Shown in pieces: positions 1 through 5,829 of a stretch of 6,868 nucleotides of DNA (positions within the stretch are counted from its first letter, which is position 1; every line of letters begins with the position of its first letter). Under the pieces are notes generated by a model that saw only the letters and a list, made by a program, of their open reading frames with translations, made no database searches and had not been told where the DNA came from. The stretch spans positions 1 through 6,868 of the forward strand of contig CBFHSX010000066.1 of assembly GCA_965658615.1 (NCBI GenBank), given 5' to 3'. This stretch comes from UBA8337 sp965658615. Its GTDB lineage: Bacteria; Pseudomonadota; Alphaproteobacteria; RS24. The translations under genes were made by a program, and so were the position numbers.

Positions 1-808
1 TGGAGGTGGGCTCGCGCGCATCATCCATATACTCGGTCACCATATCCAAGTCGGTTACCTGATGCAGGCGGTCGGGCCCTTCATGCATAAAATAGCCCAT
101 GCCGCCATCGGTTTTGAAAAGCACAAAGCCGCGCTCATCGCCGAAATTACCGGTATAAAAAGCGTGTTTCGGAAAAGCCTGCCAATTGCGCGGCCCCCAA
201 TTATGGTCGCGCCAGCCATAGCCCTGAATGGTCTCTGCTGCGGCCCCGCCAATGGCGACAGAACCGCTAAAGGCGGTCAGCTGGTGCAGGCCTCTTGTGT
301 CGGAGATATCCTGCATGGAGGCGTCCATTTTATCACTTTTATAGGCGAACTCGGTCATGGGTGACTTGCCGAAATGGGTTAGATCGAGCGCCAAATCGAG
401 CTTTGGCTCTTGAAAAGCACGCTTCGGGTCGGCCAGAAGATGCGGGTCTTTAAAATGAAAAGCCTGACCGTCATAGGCCGATCTGAATTCAATGCCGCCG
501 GGTGTAATCACATCCAGCGCCCATCCCGATACCCGCCAGCCTGTGCTGTCGGTCATGTCGGGGCGCTCAAAATTAAACAGGGCCGACCCGTCGCCCGGAA
601 AATAAAGCATGGTCGCGTCGGCATTGCCCTGATTGGGGCGGTTGGCCACCCGAATAATACCGCCGGCAATGCGTCCGGAGGCGGTCTTGCCGGCATAATA
701 GAACAGATTGCTTTCGGTGAAATTCTCCGCCGCTTGCGTCTCGTGAACAAAGTCATCGGCGGCGCTGAGATTACCGATTATCGCTATATTTTTAGGCTTT
801 TCCATCAT
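1..808 (-). CDS. DUF7064/DUF7065-like beta-barrel protein, 3'-truncated by window edge
   Basis: This minus-strand reading frame is open from ATG 808 to the left edge, giving 269 residues with the C-terminus missing. An immediately following second ATG at 805 is an alternative start. The protein has no signal peptide and begins MMEKPKNIAI. Its best landmark is YGWRDHNWGPRNW at residues 197-209. From memory, an RDHxWGxRxW signature is typical of proteins now labelled DUF7064/DUF7065, which resemble the CrtC/AttH/tocopherol-cyclase lipocalin-like two-barrel fold. The biochemical function of this family is unknown to me. The gene starts 27 bp after the stop of the upstream kinase, with a GAAAG element before the ATG, so the two are probably co-transcribed. 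An in-frame TAG, the kinase stop, excludes any longer N-terminus. The coding call is firm; the family assignment is motif-based, and a binding or isomerase/cyclase-like role on a lipid intermediate is only an inference. Confidence 0.82.
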   Translation of the reverse strand, partial: MMEKPKNIAIIGNLSAADDFVHETQAAENFTESNLFYYAGKTASGRIAGGIIRVANRPNQGNADATMLYFPGDGSALFNFERPDMTDSTGWRVSGWALDVITPGGIEFRSAYDGQAFHFKDPHLLADPKRAFQEPKLDLALDLTHFGKSPMTEFAYKSDKMDASMQDISDTRGLHQLTAFSGSVAIGGAAAETIQGYGWRDHNWGPRNWQAFPKHAFYTGNFGDERGFVLFKTDGGMGYFMHEGPDRLHQVTDLDMVTEYMDDAREPTS

Positions 809-835
809 GCGGTCTTTCAAAATATTTGGGCAGGG

Positions 836-1885
836 CTAACAGGCATCGGCCTTATCGGAATAGTGCCAGGCCAGCTCGATTGTCGGCTCCAAATTATGCG
901 CGGTCGAGCGCGCAAAGTCGTTTTTGGCAGTGCCTGATTTGGTGCGGCCAATGACGCCGATTATAATCCCGGCCAGACGATACAGATTAAAGGCGATGCC
1001 GTAATAGAGCTGCTTGGGCGTCATGTCGATGCCGCGCCGCTCAGAATAGGTTTCGGCATAGGCCTCCATTTGCGGAATACCCAATGCGTCGAGATCGGCA
1101 TCGATCAGGCTTATCTTGCCAAATTCTTTGTTGAAATTGGGCAAATACCATTGCGACAGATTATAGGTGAAATCGGCCAGCGGATGGCCGAGCGTTGACA
1201 GCTCCCAATCCAATACGGCCGCAACCCGCGGGGCGTCGGGGGCAATGATGATATTGGCGAGGCGATAATCGCCATGCACAATGGTGCGCTGCTCATCATG
1301 GATGATATTATCGCTCAGCCATTTGGCCAGCCCCTCAAACCGCTCGATCGATTGGTCGTGATGCTGATATTGACGCATCCAGAGATTGATTTGGCGCTCG
1401 AAATAATTGCCCGCTTTGCCGTAATCCGACAGGCCGATGGCGTCCGGGTCGAGGCTGTGCAGCAGGGCGAATGTCTCATTCATCGAATCGTAAATCGCCG
1501 CGCGCTGCGCCGGGCTGACCCCGGGCAGGGTGAAATCTTCAAAAACCTGCCCTTCAATATATTGCATGAGGTAAAATTCAGCGCCGATAATCTCAGTATC
1601 GTCGCAGTAAAAAGCGGTTTTCGGCACCGGGAAATCGGTTTTACCAAGCGCCGTCATAACGCGATACTCGCGGTCAATCGCATGGGCATTGGAAACCAGC
1701 TTACCGACCGGTTTGCTGCGCAAAACATATTTGCCCTGATTGGAGCTCAATAAATAGGTCGGGTTCGACGCACCGCCGGAAAACTCCGCTGCCGATAACG
1801 CGTCGACAGAAGTCCCGAATTGTGAACGAAGATAATCCTCAAGCTTGTCGAGGGGCAGGGTTGTCGTGGGGCTGTCAGAGATCAT
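836..1885 (-). CDS. APH-fold phosphotransferase, ACAD10/11-type kinase (putative hydroxyacyl-CoA kinase)
   Basis: This is a 349-residue cytosolic protein with the aminoglycoside-phosphotransferase/choline-kinase fold. A Gly-rich nucleotide loop, FSGGASNPTYLL, lies at residues 35-46. The VLRSKP strand at 54-59 carries the probable ATP-binding Lys, and the helix-C Glu is in DREYR (71-75). The catalytic loop HGDYRLAN is at 204-211 (D206, N211), and the metal-binding DWE is at 226-228, followed by LSTLGHPLADF. The block after the Lys strand (PVGKLVSNAHAIDREYR) and the DWELSTLGHPLAD block closely match the kinase domain of ACAD10/ACAD11 as I remember it, rather than antibiotic kinases. That family, including LvaA of Pseudomonas putida, phosphorylates 4-hydroxyacyl-CoAs before dehydroxylation. 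Here the kinase is free-standing, with no dehydrogenase fused. It is the first gene of a leftward unit with the DUF7064/7065-like gene and is divergent from tetR. The Shine-Dalgarno sequence before ATG 1885 is weak. The substrate is inferred; the fold is clear. Confidence 0.9.
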   Translation of the reverse strand: MISDSPTTTLPLDKLEDYLRSQFGTSVDALSAAEFSGGASNPTYLLSSNQGKYVLRSKPVGKLVSNAHAIDREYRVMTALGKTDFPVPKTAFYCDDTEIIGAEFYLMQYIEGQVFEDFTLPGVSPAQRAAIYDSMNETFALLHSLDPDAIGLSDYGKAGNYFERQINLWMRQYQHHDQSIERFEGLAKWLSDNIIHDEQRTIVHGDYRLANIIIAPDAPRVAAVLDWELSTLGHPLADFTYNLSQWYLPNFNKEFGKISLIDADLDALGIPQMEAYAETYSERRGIDMTPKQLYYGIAFNLYRLAGIIIGVIGRTKSGTAKNDFARSTAHNLEPTIELAWHYSDKADAC

Positions 1886-1915
1886 GATGTTTACCGATAA
1901 AGAATTGATTTCATT

Positions 1916-1944
1916 AGTTTATCTACATTTTTCGGGACTGTAAA
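1916..1944 (-). promoter_or_regulatory. Candidate sigma70 promoter for the kinase/DUF7064 unit
   Basis: On the minus strand TTTACA (1944-1939) and TAAACT (1921-1916) are separated by 17 bp and lie about 30 bp upstream of the kinase ATG. The -35 matches the consensus at five of six positions and the -10 at four of six. The surrounding AT-rich sequence could contain other near matches, so this is a prediction by eye. Confidence 0.35.
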
Positions 1945-1949
1945 TCCAA

Positions 1950-1963
1950 ACATATGATTATGT
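1950..1963. repeat. Short inverted repeat just upstream of the kinase promoter
   Basis: ACATA-TGAT-TATGT is a 5-4-5 inverted repeat placed directly upstream of the predicted -35 of the leftward kinase promoter. It shares ACA/TGT outer elements with the larger palindrome at 4494-4513, but not its AAAA/TTTT core. It could be a weak regulator site or a chance AT-rich dyad. Confidence 0.25.
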
Positions 1964-2027
1964 CGATAGGGGGCTCGCGCATAGGCGGAAACATAGCTGC
2001 GATGGCCGCCCAAATTTTAGATTAGAC

Positions 2028-2041
2028 AGGTCTTGAGACCT
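2028..2041. promoter_or_regulatory. Palindrome over the tetR -35 box (candidate autoregulatory operator)
   Basis: AGGTCT-TG-AGACCT has perfect 6-bp arms around a 2-bp centre. It covers the whole predicted -35 hexamer (2033-2038) of the regulator gene. A dimeric repressor bound here would block RNA polymerase. TetR-family genes are commonly autoregulated through such sites. Whether this regulator binds it is an inference, and the sequence differs from the palindrome at 4494-4513. Confidence 0.45.
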
Positions 2042-2061
2042 TGATATGTGTATGGGATAAT
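2033..2061 (+). promoter_or_regulatory. Predicted sigma70 promoter of the TetR-family gene
   Basis: TTGAGA (2033-2038) and GATAAT (2056-2061) are separated by exactly 17 bp, each differing from consensus at one position. The start codon lies 27 bp after the -10 box, which leaves a short leader. This is one of the best promoter matches in the window. Confidence 0.6.
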
Positions 2062-2088
2062 AAAAAACCTTTACGAAAGTGAAAATTC

Positions 2089-2700
2089 ATGCGGCGAGAA
2101 GCGAAAATTGTAGCTGTTTCGACCAGCGATAGAAAAGATGCCAAACAAAAAATCTGTGACGCAGCCATAAGATGTTTTGAACAATATGGCCCGCAGCGGA
2201 CCTCTATGGCCGATATTGCTGAGGAATCCGGCATTTCGCGCAAGACGCTGTATCGCATCTTCGACGATCGCGCTTCTCTGATTGAATATATCCTGCTGCA
2301 GCGCATGTATATTATGGCCGATAAGGTGAGCGAAAAGCTGGCCCATTATACTGATTATGAAGAGGCCATTGTCGAAGGTTCGCTCTATTCGGTGAATGTC
2401 AGTAAAGGGGATACGCTGTTCAATGATATTCTGACGCGGGACACAAATCACCGGGTCGAAATGTTTCTATTGGGCCCGCGCGATGAGGTTCGCCAAGATA
2501 TTGCCGAAATTTGGTCAGGCGTGATTGCGCTGGGGCGCGAAAACCGGCAGGTGCGCGAAGACCTCTCCGATGAGCGCGTTTTGGAATTGCTGATCAGCAT
2601 GCATGTGCTGCTGCTGATGCGTGATGATTATACCGATACGGACCGGCGCCAATTCTTGACTGAATTCCTGCTGCCCGCTTTGCGGCCCGCCAACGCGTAG
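2089..2700 (+). CDS. TetR/AcrR-family transcriptional regulator
   Basis: This 203-residue protein has the usual length of TetR-family repressors. The N-terminal DNA-binding domain runs from about residue 16 to 62. Helix 1 is near 18-34 (AKQKICDAAIRCFEQYG), helix 2 is TSMADIAEESG (38-48) and the recognition helix is ISRKTLYRIF (49-58). The remaining residues form the alpha-helical ligand-binding and dimerisation domain, which is too variable to suggest a ligand. The gene is divergent from the kinase unit and convergent with the acyl-CoA synthetase, so it sits inside the cassette it probably controls. Candidate targets are its own promoter (palindrome 2028-2041) and the ligase/P450 control region (palindrome 4494-4513). 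Acyl-CoA or substrate induction would fit the context but is not shown. The Shine-Dalgarno sequence is weak (GAAAGTGAA before the ATG), and the start leaves an N-terminal extension of about 16 residues before helix 1. Confidence 0.93.
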   Translation: MRREAKIVAVSTSDRKDAKQKICDAAIRCFEQYGPQRTSMADIAEESGISRKTLYRIFDDRASLIEYILLQRMYIMADKVSEKLAHYTDYEEAIVEGSLYSVNVSKGDTLFNDILTRDTNHRVEMFLLGPRDEVRQDIAEIWSGVIALGRENRQVREDLSDERVLELLISMHVLLLMRDDYTDTDRRQFLTEFLLPALRPANA

Positions 2701-2716
2701 GCCCGACCCTTACGCG
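2694..2716. terminator. Inverted repeat spanning the stop codons of convergent genes (weak terminator candidate)
   Basis: CGCGTA (2694-2699) and TACGCG (2711-2716) form a 6-bp stem with an 11-nt loop. The stem contains parts of both stop codons, TAG of tetR and TAA of the ligase. No T-run follows on either strand, so it is not a canonical intrinsic terminator. It is the only hairpin I see in the junction between the two converging genes. Confidence 0.3.
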
Positions 2717-4395
2717 ATTGTTTGCGCCCTGGCGCGCAATGCTTTTTTGTCGACCTTGCCGACCCGCGTCAGCGGTATGGCATCGAGAAAATGTACGGCT
2801 TTGGGCTTTTTATAGCGCGCCAGATTGGCCTCGCAAAATTCGAGAATTTCTGTGCGCACATCCCCCGCATCCCTTTGCTTGGCGTCAGCCGAAAGTTCGA
2901 CATAAAGATTGACGATTTCACTGCCGGGCCGCGCCGCGTCAGGCGTGCCGATCAGCGCTGAAATGGCGATGCAATCGAGCGCCGATAGGGTGTTCTCCAC
3001 CTCGTTTGAAAACACTTTAAAGCCGCTGACGATAATCATATCCTTGGTGCGGTCGCGCAGATAAACATAGCCGTCTTCATCCATGACGCCGACATCGCCC
3101 GTATGCATCCACGTTTTGCCGCGCCATTCGCGCACTGCATGGGCCGTCTCCTCGGGACGGTTCAAATAGCCTTGCATCAGACACGGCGTCGCGACAATCA
3201 CCTCGCCGGGCTCACCATAGGGCATTTCTTCCGTGCCGGTTTCCACATCGACAATCCGCACATCAATGCCCGGTAATGGGATACCGACCGCTTCCGGTTT
3301 GCACCGCGCCGGCGGATTGGCGACAATGGCCGGGCCGGTTTCGGTCATCCCATAAGAGTCCGACAAAACAACACCGTTCAGCATGCGCTCCGTACGCGCG
3401 CGGTCATTGCCGGTTATCGGCGCTGAGCCGGTCATAGCAAAAACCAGCCTTGAGAAATCAATTTCCGCACTTAAAGGGTGGTCTGCAATCTGCTGATACA
3501 GTGTCGGGACAGCGCCGATACGGGTCGGCGGATGGGCAATCATTTGCCGGCAAAAATATTCCGTATCCTGCGGATTGGGAATAAGCAGAAAGCGGGCGGC
3601 ATGGCTCAGCGAGATGAGCAGAAAAATCGTCCCGGCAATATGGAAGAGCGGCAGGGCGCTGGCGGCGGTCTCTTTGCCGATTTCCCAGGGGCAATAGACC
3701 TGACTGACGGCCGCATTGCGCATGGTGCGACGCATCATTAATTGCGCACCTTTGGCCGGCCCGGTGGTGCCGCCGGTAAATTGTATAAAAGCGATATAGT
3801 CAGCCGGCACATCGGCCTGCTGAAAAGCGGTCTCTGCCGAAGCGGTCAGATCGATATAGGCATGGCACGAAACCCCGACCAAATCAGGTAGTTTCAATGC
3901 CTTGGCTTGTAGGAAATCCTCGGCGCCCGCGACAATGACCGAGGTCAAACAATTGGGTAAGGTCTCGATTGTCGGCAAGAGGGTGTTGGCCAAAGCATCG
4001 AGAGAAATAAGCACTTTGATGCCGGCATCCTCAATTTGCTGCGCGATTTCCACCGCGGCAAGCGCGGCTGAGACACCCGAAATCGCCGCGCCGATTTTCG
4101 ACGCTGCCAGCATGGCAATGACATATTGCGGAATATTCGGCAAATGCAGACCGATTACATCACCCTGGCGTACGCCAAGCCCCTCAAGCGCATTGGCCAG
4201 TTGATTGGCGAGCCGGTCAAGCTCACCATAGGTGATCGTGCGGTCATAATAGGAGAGAGCGATCGTGTCGGGAATTGTTTCGGCATAATGCGCGACATAG
4301 GCGCTTAGCGGCCGTTCATCAGGCGCCGGCATTTTGACACCCAGCTCATTATGAATATGTTCCCAAGGTCCGGGTGATAATTCTTCGCTTTGCAT
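2710..4395 (-). CDS. Class I adenylate-forming acyl-CoA synthetase (FadD-like fatty/aryl acid:CoA ligase)
   Basis: This 561-residue cytosolic enzyme activates a carboxylic acid to an acyl-adenylate and then to its CoA thioester. All core motifs of the ANL superfamily are visible. The phosphate loop FTGGTTGPAKG is at residues 206-216, YGMTETGP at 348-355, and the ATP-ribose Asp is in HTGD (431-434). The hinge region RDRTKD is at 447-452, followed by VSGFKVFSNEVE, and TRVGKVDKK near 543-551 carries the catalytic Lys (about K547). The length and motif wording fit medium/long-chain acyl-CoA synthetases, but acid specificity cannot be read from sequence, and cyclic or aromatic acids are possible. 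The start is supported by GAGAGGG 8 nt upstream of the ATG. The gene is divergent from the P450, sharing an operator-like palindrome, and convergent with tetR. The context suggests it activates a substrate or product of the P450 pathway. Confidence 0.93.
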   Translation of the reverse strand: MQSEELSPGPWEHIHNELGVKMPAPDERPLSAYVAHYAETIPDTIALSYYDRTITYGELDRLANQLANALEGLGVRQGDVIGLHLPNIPQYVIAMLAASKIGAAISGVSAALAAVEIAQQIEDAGIKVLISLDALANTLLPTIETLPNCLTSVIVAGAEDFLQAKALKLPDLVGVSCHAYIDLTASAETAFQQADVPADYIAFIQFTGGTTGPAKGAQLMMRRTMRNAAVSQVYCPWEIGKETAASALPLFHIAGTIFLLISLSHAARFLLIPNPQDTEYFCRQMIAHPPTRIGAVPTLYQQIADHPLSAEIDFSRLVFAMTGSAPITGNDRARTERMLNGVVLSDSYGMTETGPAIVANPPARCKPEAVGIPLPGIDVRIVDVETGTEEMPYGEPGEVIVATPCLMQGYLNRPEETAHAVREWRGKTWMHTGDVGVMDEDGYVYLRDRTKDMIIVSGFKVFSNEVENTLSALDCIAISALIGTPDAARPGSEIVNLYVELSADAKQRDAGDVRTEILEFCEANLARYKKPKAVHFLDAIPLTRVGKVDKKALRARAQTIA

Positions 4396-4434
4396 TGCGC
4401 CATCCCTCTCAGGAAAAACTGCTTTAGAAGCCTC

Positions 4435-4460
4435 GCAAACCGGCTATGGAAGCGGCTTGC
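4435..4460 (-). repeat. Imperfect stem-loop in the predicted ligase mRNA leader
   Basis: On the minus strand, GCAAGCCG (4460-4453) can pair with CGGTTTGC (4442-4435) as an 8-bp stem with one G-U wobble and a loop of about 10 nt. It falls between the predicted leftward promoter and the ligase ribosome-binding site. On the plus strand the same position is an A-C mismatch, so pairing favours the ligase transcript. No T-run follows directly. A role is unproven. Confidence 0.25.
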
Positions 4461-4463
4461 AGC

Positions 4464-4493
4464 TTGGTGCTTGTAAACATCTTGAGGTATGAT
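4464..4493 (+). promoter_or_regulatory. Predicted P450 promoter
   Basis: TTGGTG (4464-4469) and TATGAT (4488-4493) are separated by 18 bp. The -10 is near consensus and the -35 is moderate. The 20-bp palindrome begins at the next base, so a bound repressor would cover the expected transcription start near 4500. Confidence 0.45.
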
Positions 4494-4517
4494 ACACATT
4501 TTGTAAAATGTGTCTAA
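4489..4517 (-). promoter_or_regulatory. Predicted ligase promoter, back-to-back with the P450 promoter
   Basis: On the minus strand TTAGAC (4517-4512) and TATCAT (4494-4489) are separated by 17 bp. The spacer is almost entirely the palindrome 4494-4513. This -10 overlaps the rightward -10 (4488-4493) on the opposite strand because TATGATA reads TATCATA in reverse. The expected leader before the ligase ATG is roughly 85 nt. Confidence 0.4.
4494..4513. promoter_or_regulatory. 20-bp palindrome, candidate operator controlling both ligase and P450
   Basis: ACACATTTTGTAAAATGTGT has perfect 9-bp arms around a 2-bp GT centre. It is the longest perfect dyad I found in the intergenic DNA. Its size and symmetry suit a TetR-family dimer. 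It lies at the start site of the rightward promoter and in the -35/-10 spacer of the leftward one. One bound dimer could therefore repress both genes. Binding by the regulator at 2089-2700 is an inference from proximity. Confidence 0.65.
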
Positions 4518-4532
4518 CGTGATGTGCTTATT

Positions 4533-4537
4533 GGAGG
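4533..4537 (+). promoter_or_regulatory. Shine-Dalgarno sequence fixing the P450 start
   Basis: GGAGG lies 7 nt upstream of ATG 4545. An in-frame GTG at 4524 would extend the protein by seven residues, but it would place this strong ribosome-binding site inside the coding region. ATG 4545 is therefore preferred. Confidence 0.8.
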
Positions 4538-4544
4538 CCACAAG

Positions 4545-5795
4545 ATGAATATTGCCCAGCGTGCTGCCCAGCTTTTGCAACCGGAAACCTATGTCCACCC
4601 GCAAGAAGTTATCGAGATTATGGATCAGGTCCGCAAAGAGGAGCCTGTGATCTGGGTTGAGCCGGATGGCGTTCGCCCGATTTGGTTGGTATCGCGGGCC
4701 GAGGATATTCGGTTTGTCGAAACCAATCCGGACAAATTCATCACCCGCCCGCGCCCGGCGCTGATGACGATTGAACAAGAGCAAAAAAATCTGGAATTAT
4801 TCGGCAGCATTACCGGCCCGATGGATACGCTGGTCAATATGGATGGCGATCAGCACCGCTCGCGCCGTCTGATTACCCAGCAATGGTTCCAGACCAAAAA
4901 CATGCTGGCTTTCAGAGATCAAATCGACCATATCGGCAAATCCTATATTGACCGTATGGCTACGCTGCAGCCCGAATGCGATTTCGCCAAGGATGTGGCC
5001 TTTTTATATCCGCTGCGCGTCATCAATGCGATGACCGGTCTGCCGGAGGAACTCGATGATACGATTTTGCGCCTGACACAACAAAATTTCGGCGCAACAG
5101 ATGATGATGTCGGCAATACGGAAGAAGAGCAAATGGCGCGCATGGCAGCCGTGATGATGGAATTTGCGGCCCTTTTCGCACCGATTATTGAAGACCGCCG
5201 GAAAAACCCGCGCGATGATCTGGCCACTGCTTTGGCCAATGCCAAAATTGACGGCCAAATGCTGCCGGATGAAGAGATTATGGGTTATTTCCTGATTGTT
5301 GCGACAGCAGGGCATGACACGACAAGCGCCTCAACGGCAGGCGGCTTGCTGGAGCTCATCAGGCATCCTGACCAAATGCAAAAGCTGAAGGATAATCCTG
5401 AACTGATCCCCAATGCGGTTGAGGAGTTCTTCCGCTGGGTCGCGCCGGTGAAGCATTTCTTCCGCACGGCGACCGAGGATGTGGAAGTGGGCGGTAAAAT
5501 GGTGCGCAAGGGCGAAAGCGTCGCTGTGCTGTTTGCCTCTGCGTGCCGCGATGAAGCGGTTTTCGAAGACCCGCATGTGTTTAATATTGAGCGCAAACCC
5601 AACCCGCATCTGGCTTTCGGTACGGGCCCGCATCTTTGCTTGGGGCTGCATCTCGCCCGGTTGGAAATTGCCAGCTTTATGGGGCAGTTGCTGCCACGGA
5701 TTGACGAAATTGAGCTGAACGGTGAGCCGGAATTCTTGCGGGCTGCTTTCGTCACAGGCGTTAAGTCGCTGCCCATTAAATTTAAGATGCGGTAA
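4545..5795 (+). CDS. Cytochrome P450, CYP108 (P450terp)-like class I monooxygenase
   Basis: This is a soluble bacterial P450 of 416 residues from ATG 4545, a normal length with no membrane anchor. The C-helix motif DGDQHRSRR is near residues 100-108. The I-helix oxygen-activation motif AGHDTT is at 255-260 (acid D258, alcohol T259). The K-helix ExxR is E294-R297 in EEFFRW. The heme loop FGTGPHLCLG is at 358-367 with proximal ligand Cys365. From memory, TAGHDTTS, RW-APVK-F-RTA, LTQ-FFG-like and NWFQ-like blocks resemble P450terp (CYP108), whose relatives hydroxylate terpenoids and bind aromatic hydrocarbons. Substrate and family number are unverified. All catalytic residues are present. No ferredoxin or reductase is adjacent, so electrons must come from partners encoded elsewhere. 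Divergence from the acyl-CoA ligase with a shared palindrome suggests coordinated induction. A small membrane-protein gene follows 34 bp downstream. Confidence 0.95.
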   Translation: MNIAQRAAQLLQPETYVHPQEVIEIMDQVRKEEPVIWVEPDGVRPIWLVSRAEDIRFVETNPDKFITRPRPALMTIEQEQKNLELFGSITGPMDTLVNMDGDQHRSRRLITQQWFQTKNMLAFRDQIDHIGKSYIDRMATLQPECDFAKDVAFLYPLRVINAMTGLPEELDDTILRLTQQNFGATDDDVGNTEEEQMARMAAVMMEFAALFAPIIEDRRKNPRDDLATALANAKIDGQMLPDEEIMGYFLIVATAGHDTTSASTAGGLLELIRHPDQMQKLKDNPELIPNAVEEFFRWVAPVKHFFRTATEDVEVGGKMVRKGESVAVLFASACRDEAVFEDPHVFNIERKPNPHLAFGTGPHLCLGLHLARLEIASFMGQLLPRIDEIELNGEPEFLRAAFVTGVKSLPIKFKMR

Positions 5796-5829
5796 ATCGC
5801 CTTCACGCGCGTGCTGATAGGAAGTAACC

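Noticed and set aside
410..937. Plus-strand open frame of 175 codons
   Set aside because: It is antisense to the DUF7064/7065-like gene and the kinase C-terminus, has no recognisable motif and has no ribosome-binding site. The minus-strand frame carries conserved motifs.
1274..1753. Plus-strand open frame of 159 codons
   Set aside because: It is antisense to the kinase, whose catalytic motifs are intact on the other strand.
836..1885. Antibiotic-resistance aminoglycoside phosphotransferase
   Set aside because: The fold is shared, but the sequence around the Lys strand and the DWE motif matches ACAD10/11-type kinases, and the neighbours are acyl-CoA metabolism genes.
4524..4544. GTG 4524 as the P450 start
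   Set aside because: The strong GGAGG at 4533-4537 would then be inside the coding region, whereas ATG 4545 is ideally spaced from it.
4305..4784. Minus-strand frame of 159 codons across the ligase/P450 control region
   Set aside because: It overlaps the P450 N-terminus, the divergent promoters and the ligase start, and shows no protein-family signal.
5804..5813. Perfect 10-bp palindrome CACGCGCGTG between the P450 and the membrane-protein gene
   Set aside because: It is short, self-complementary alternating GC sequence without a T-run. It is neither a convincing terminator nor an operator.
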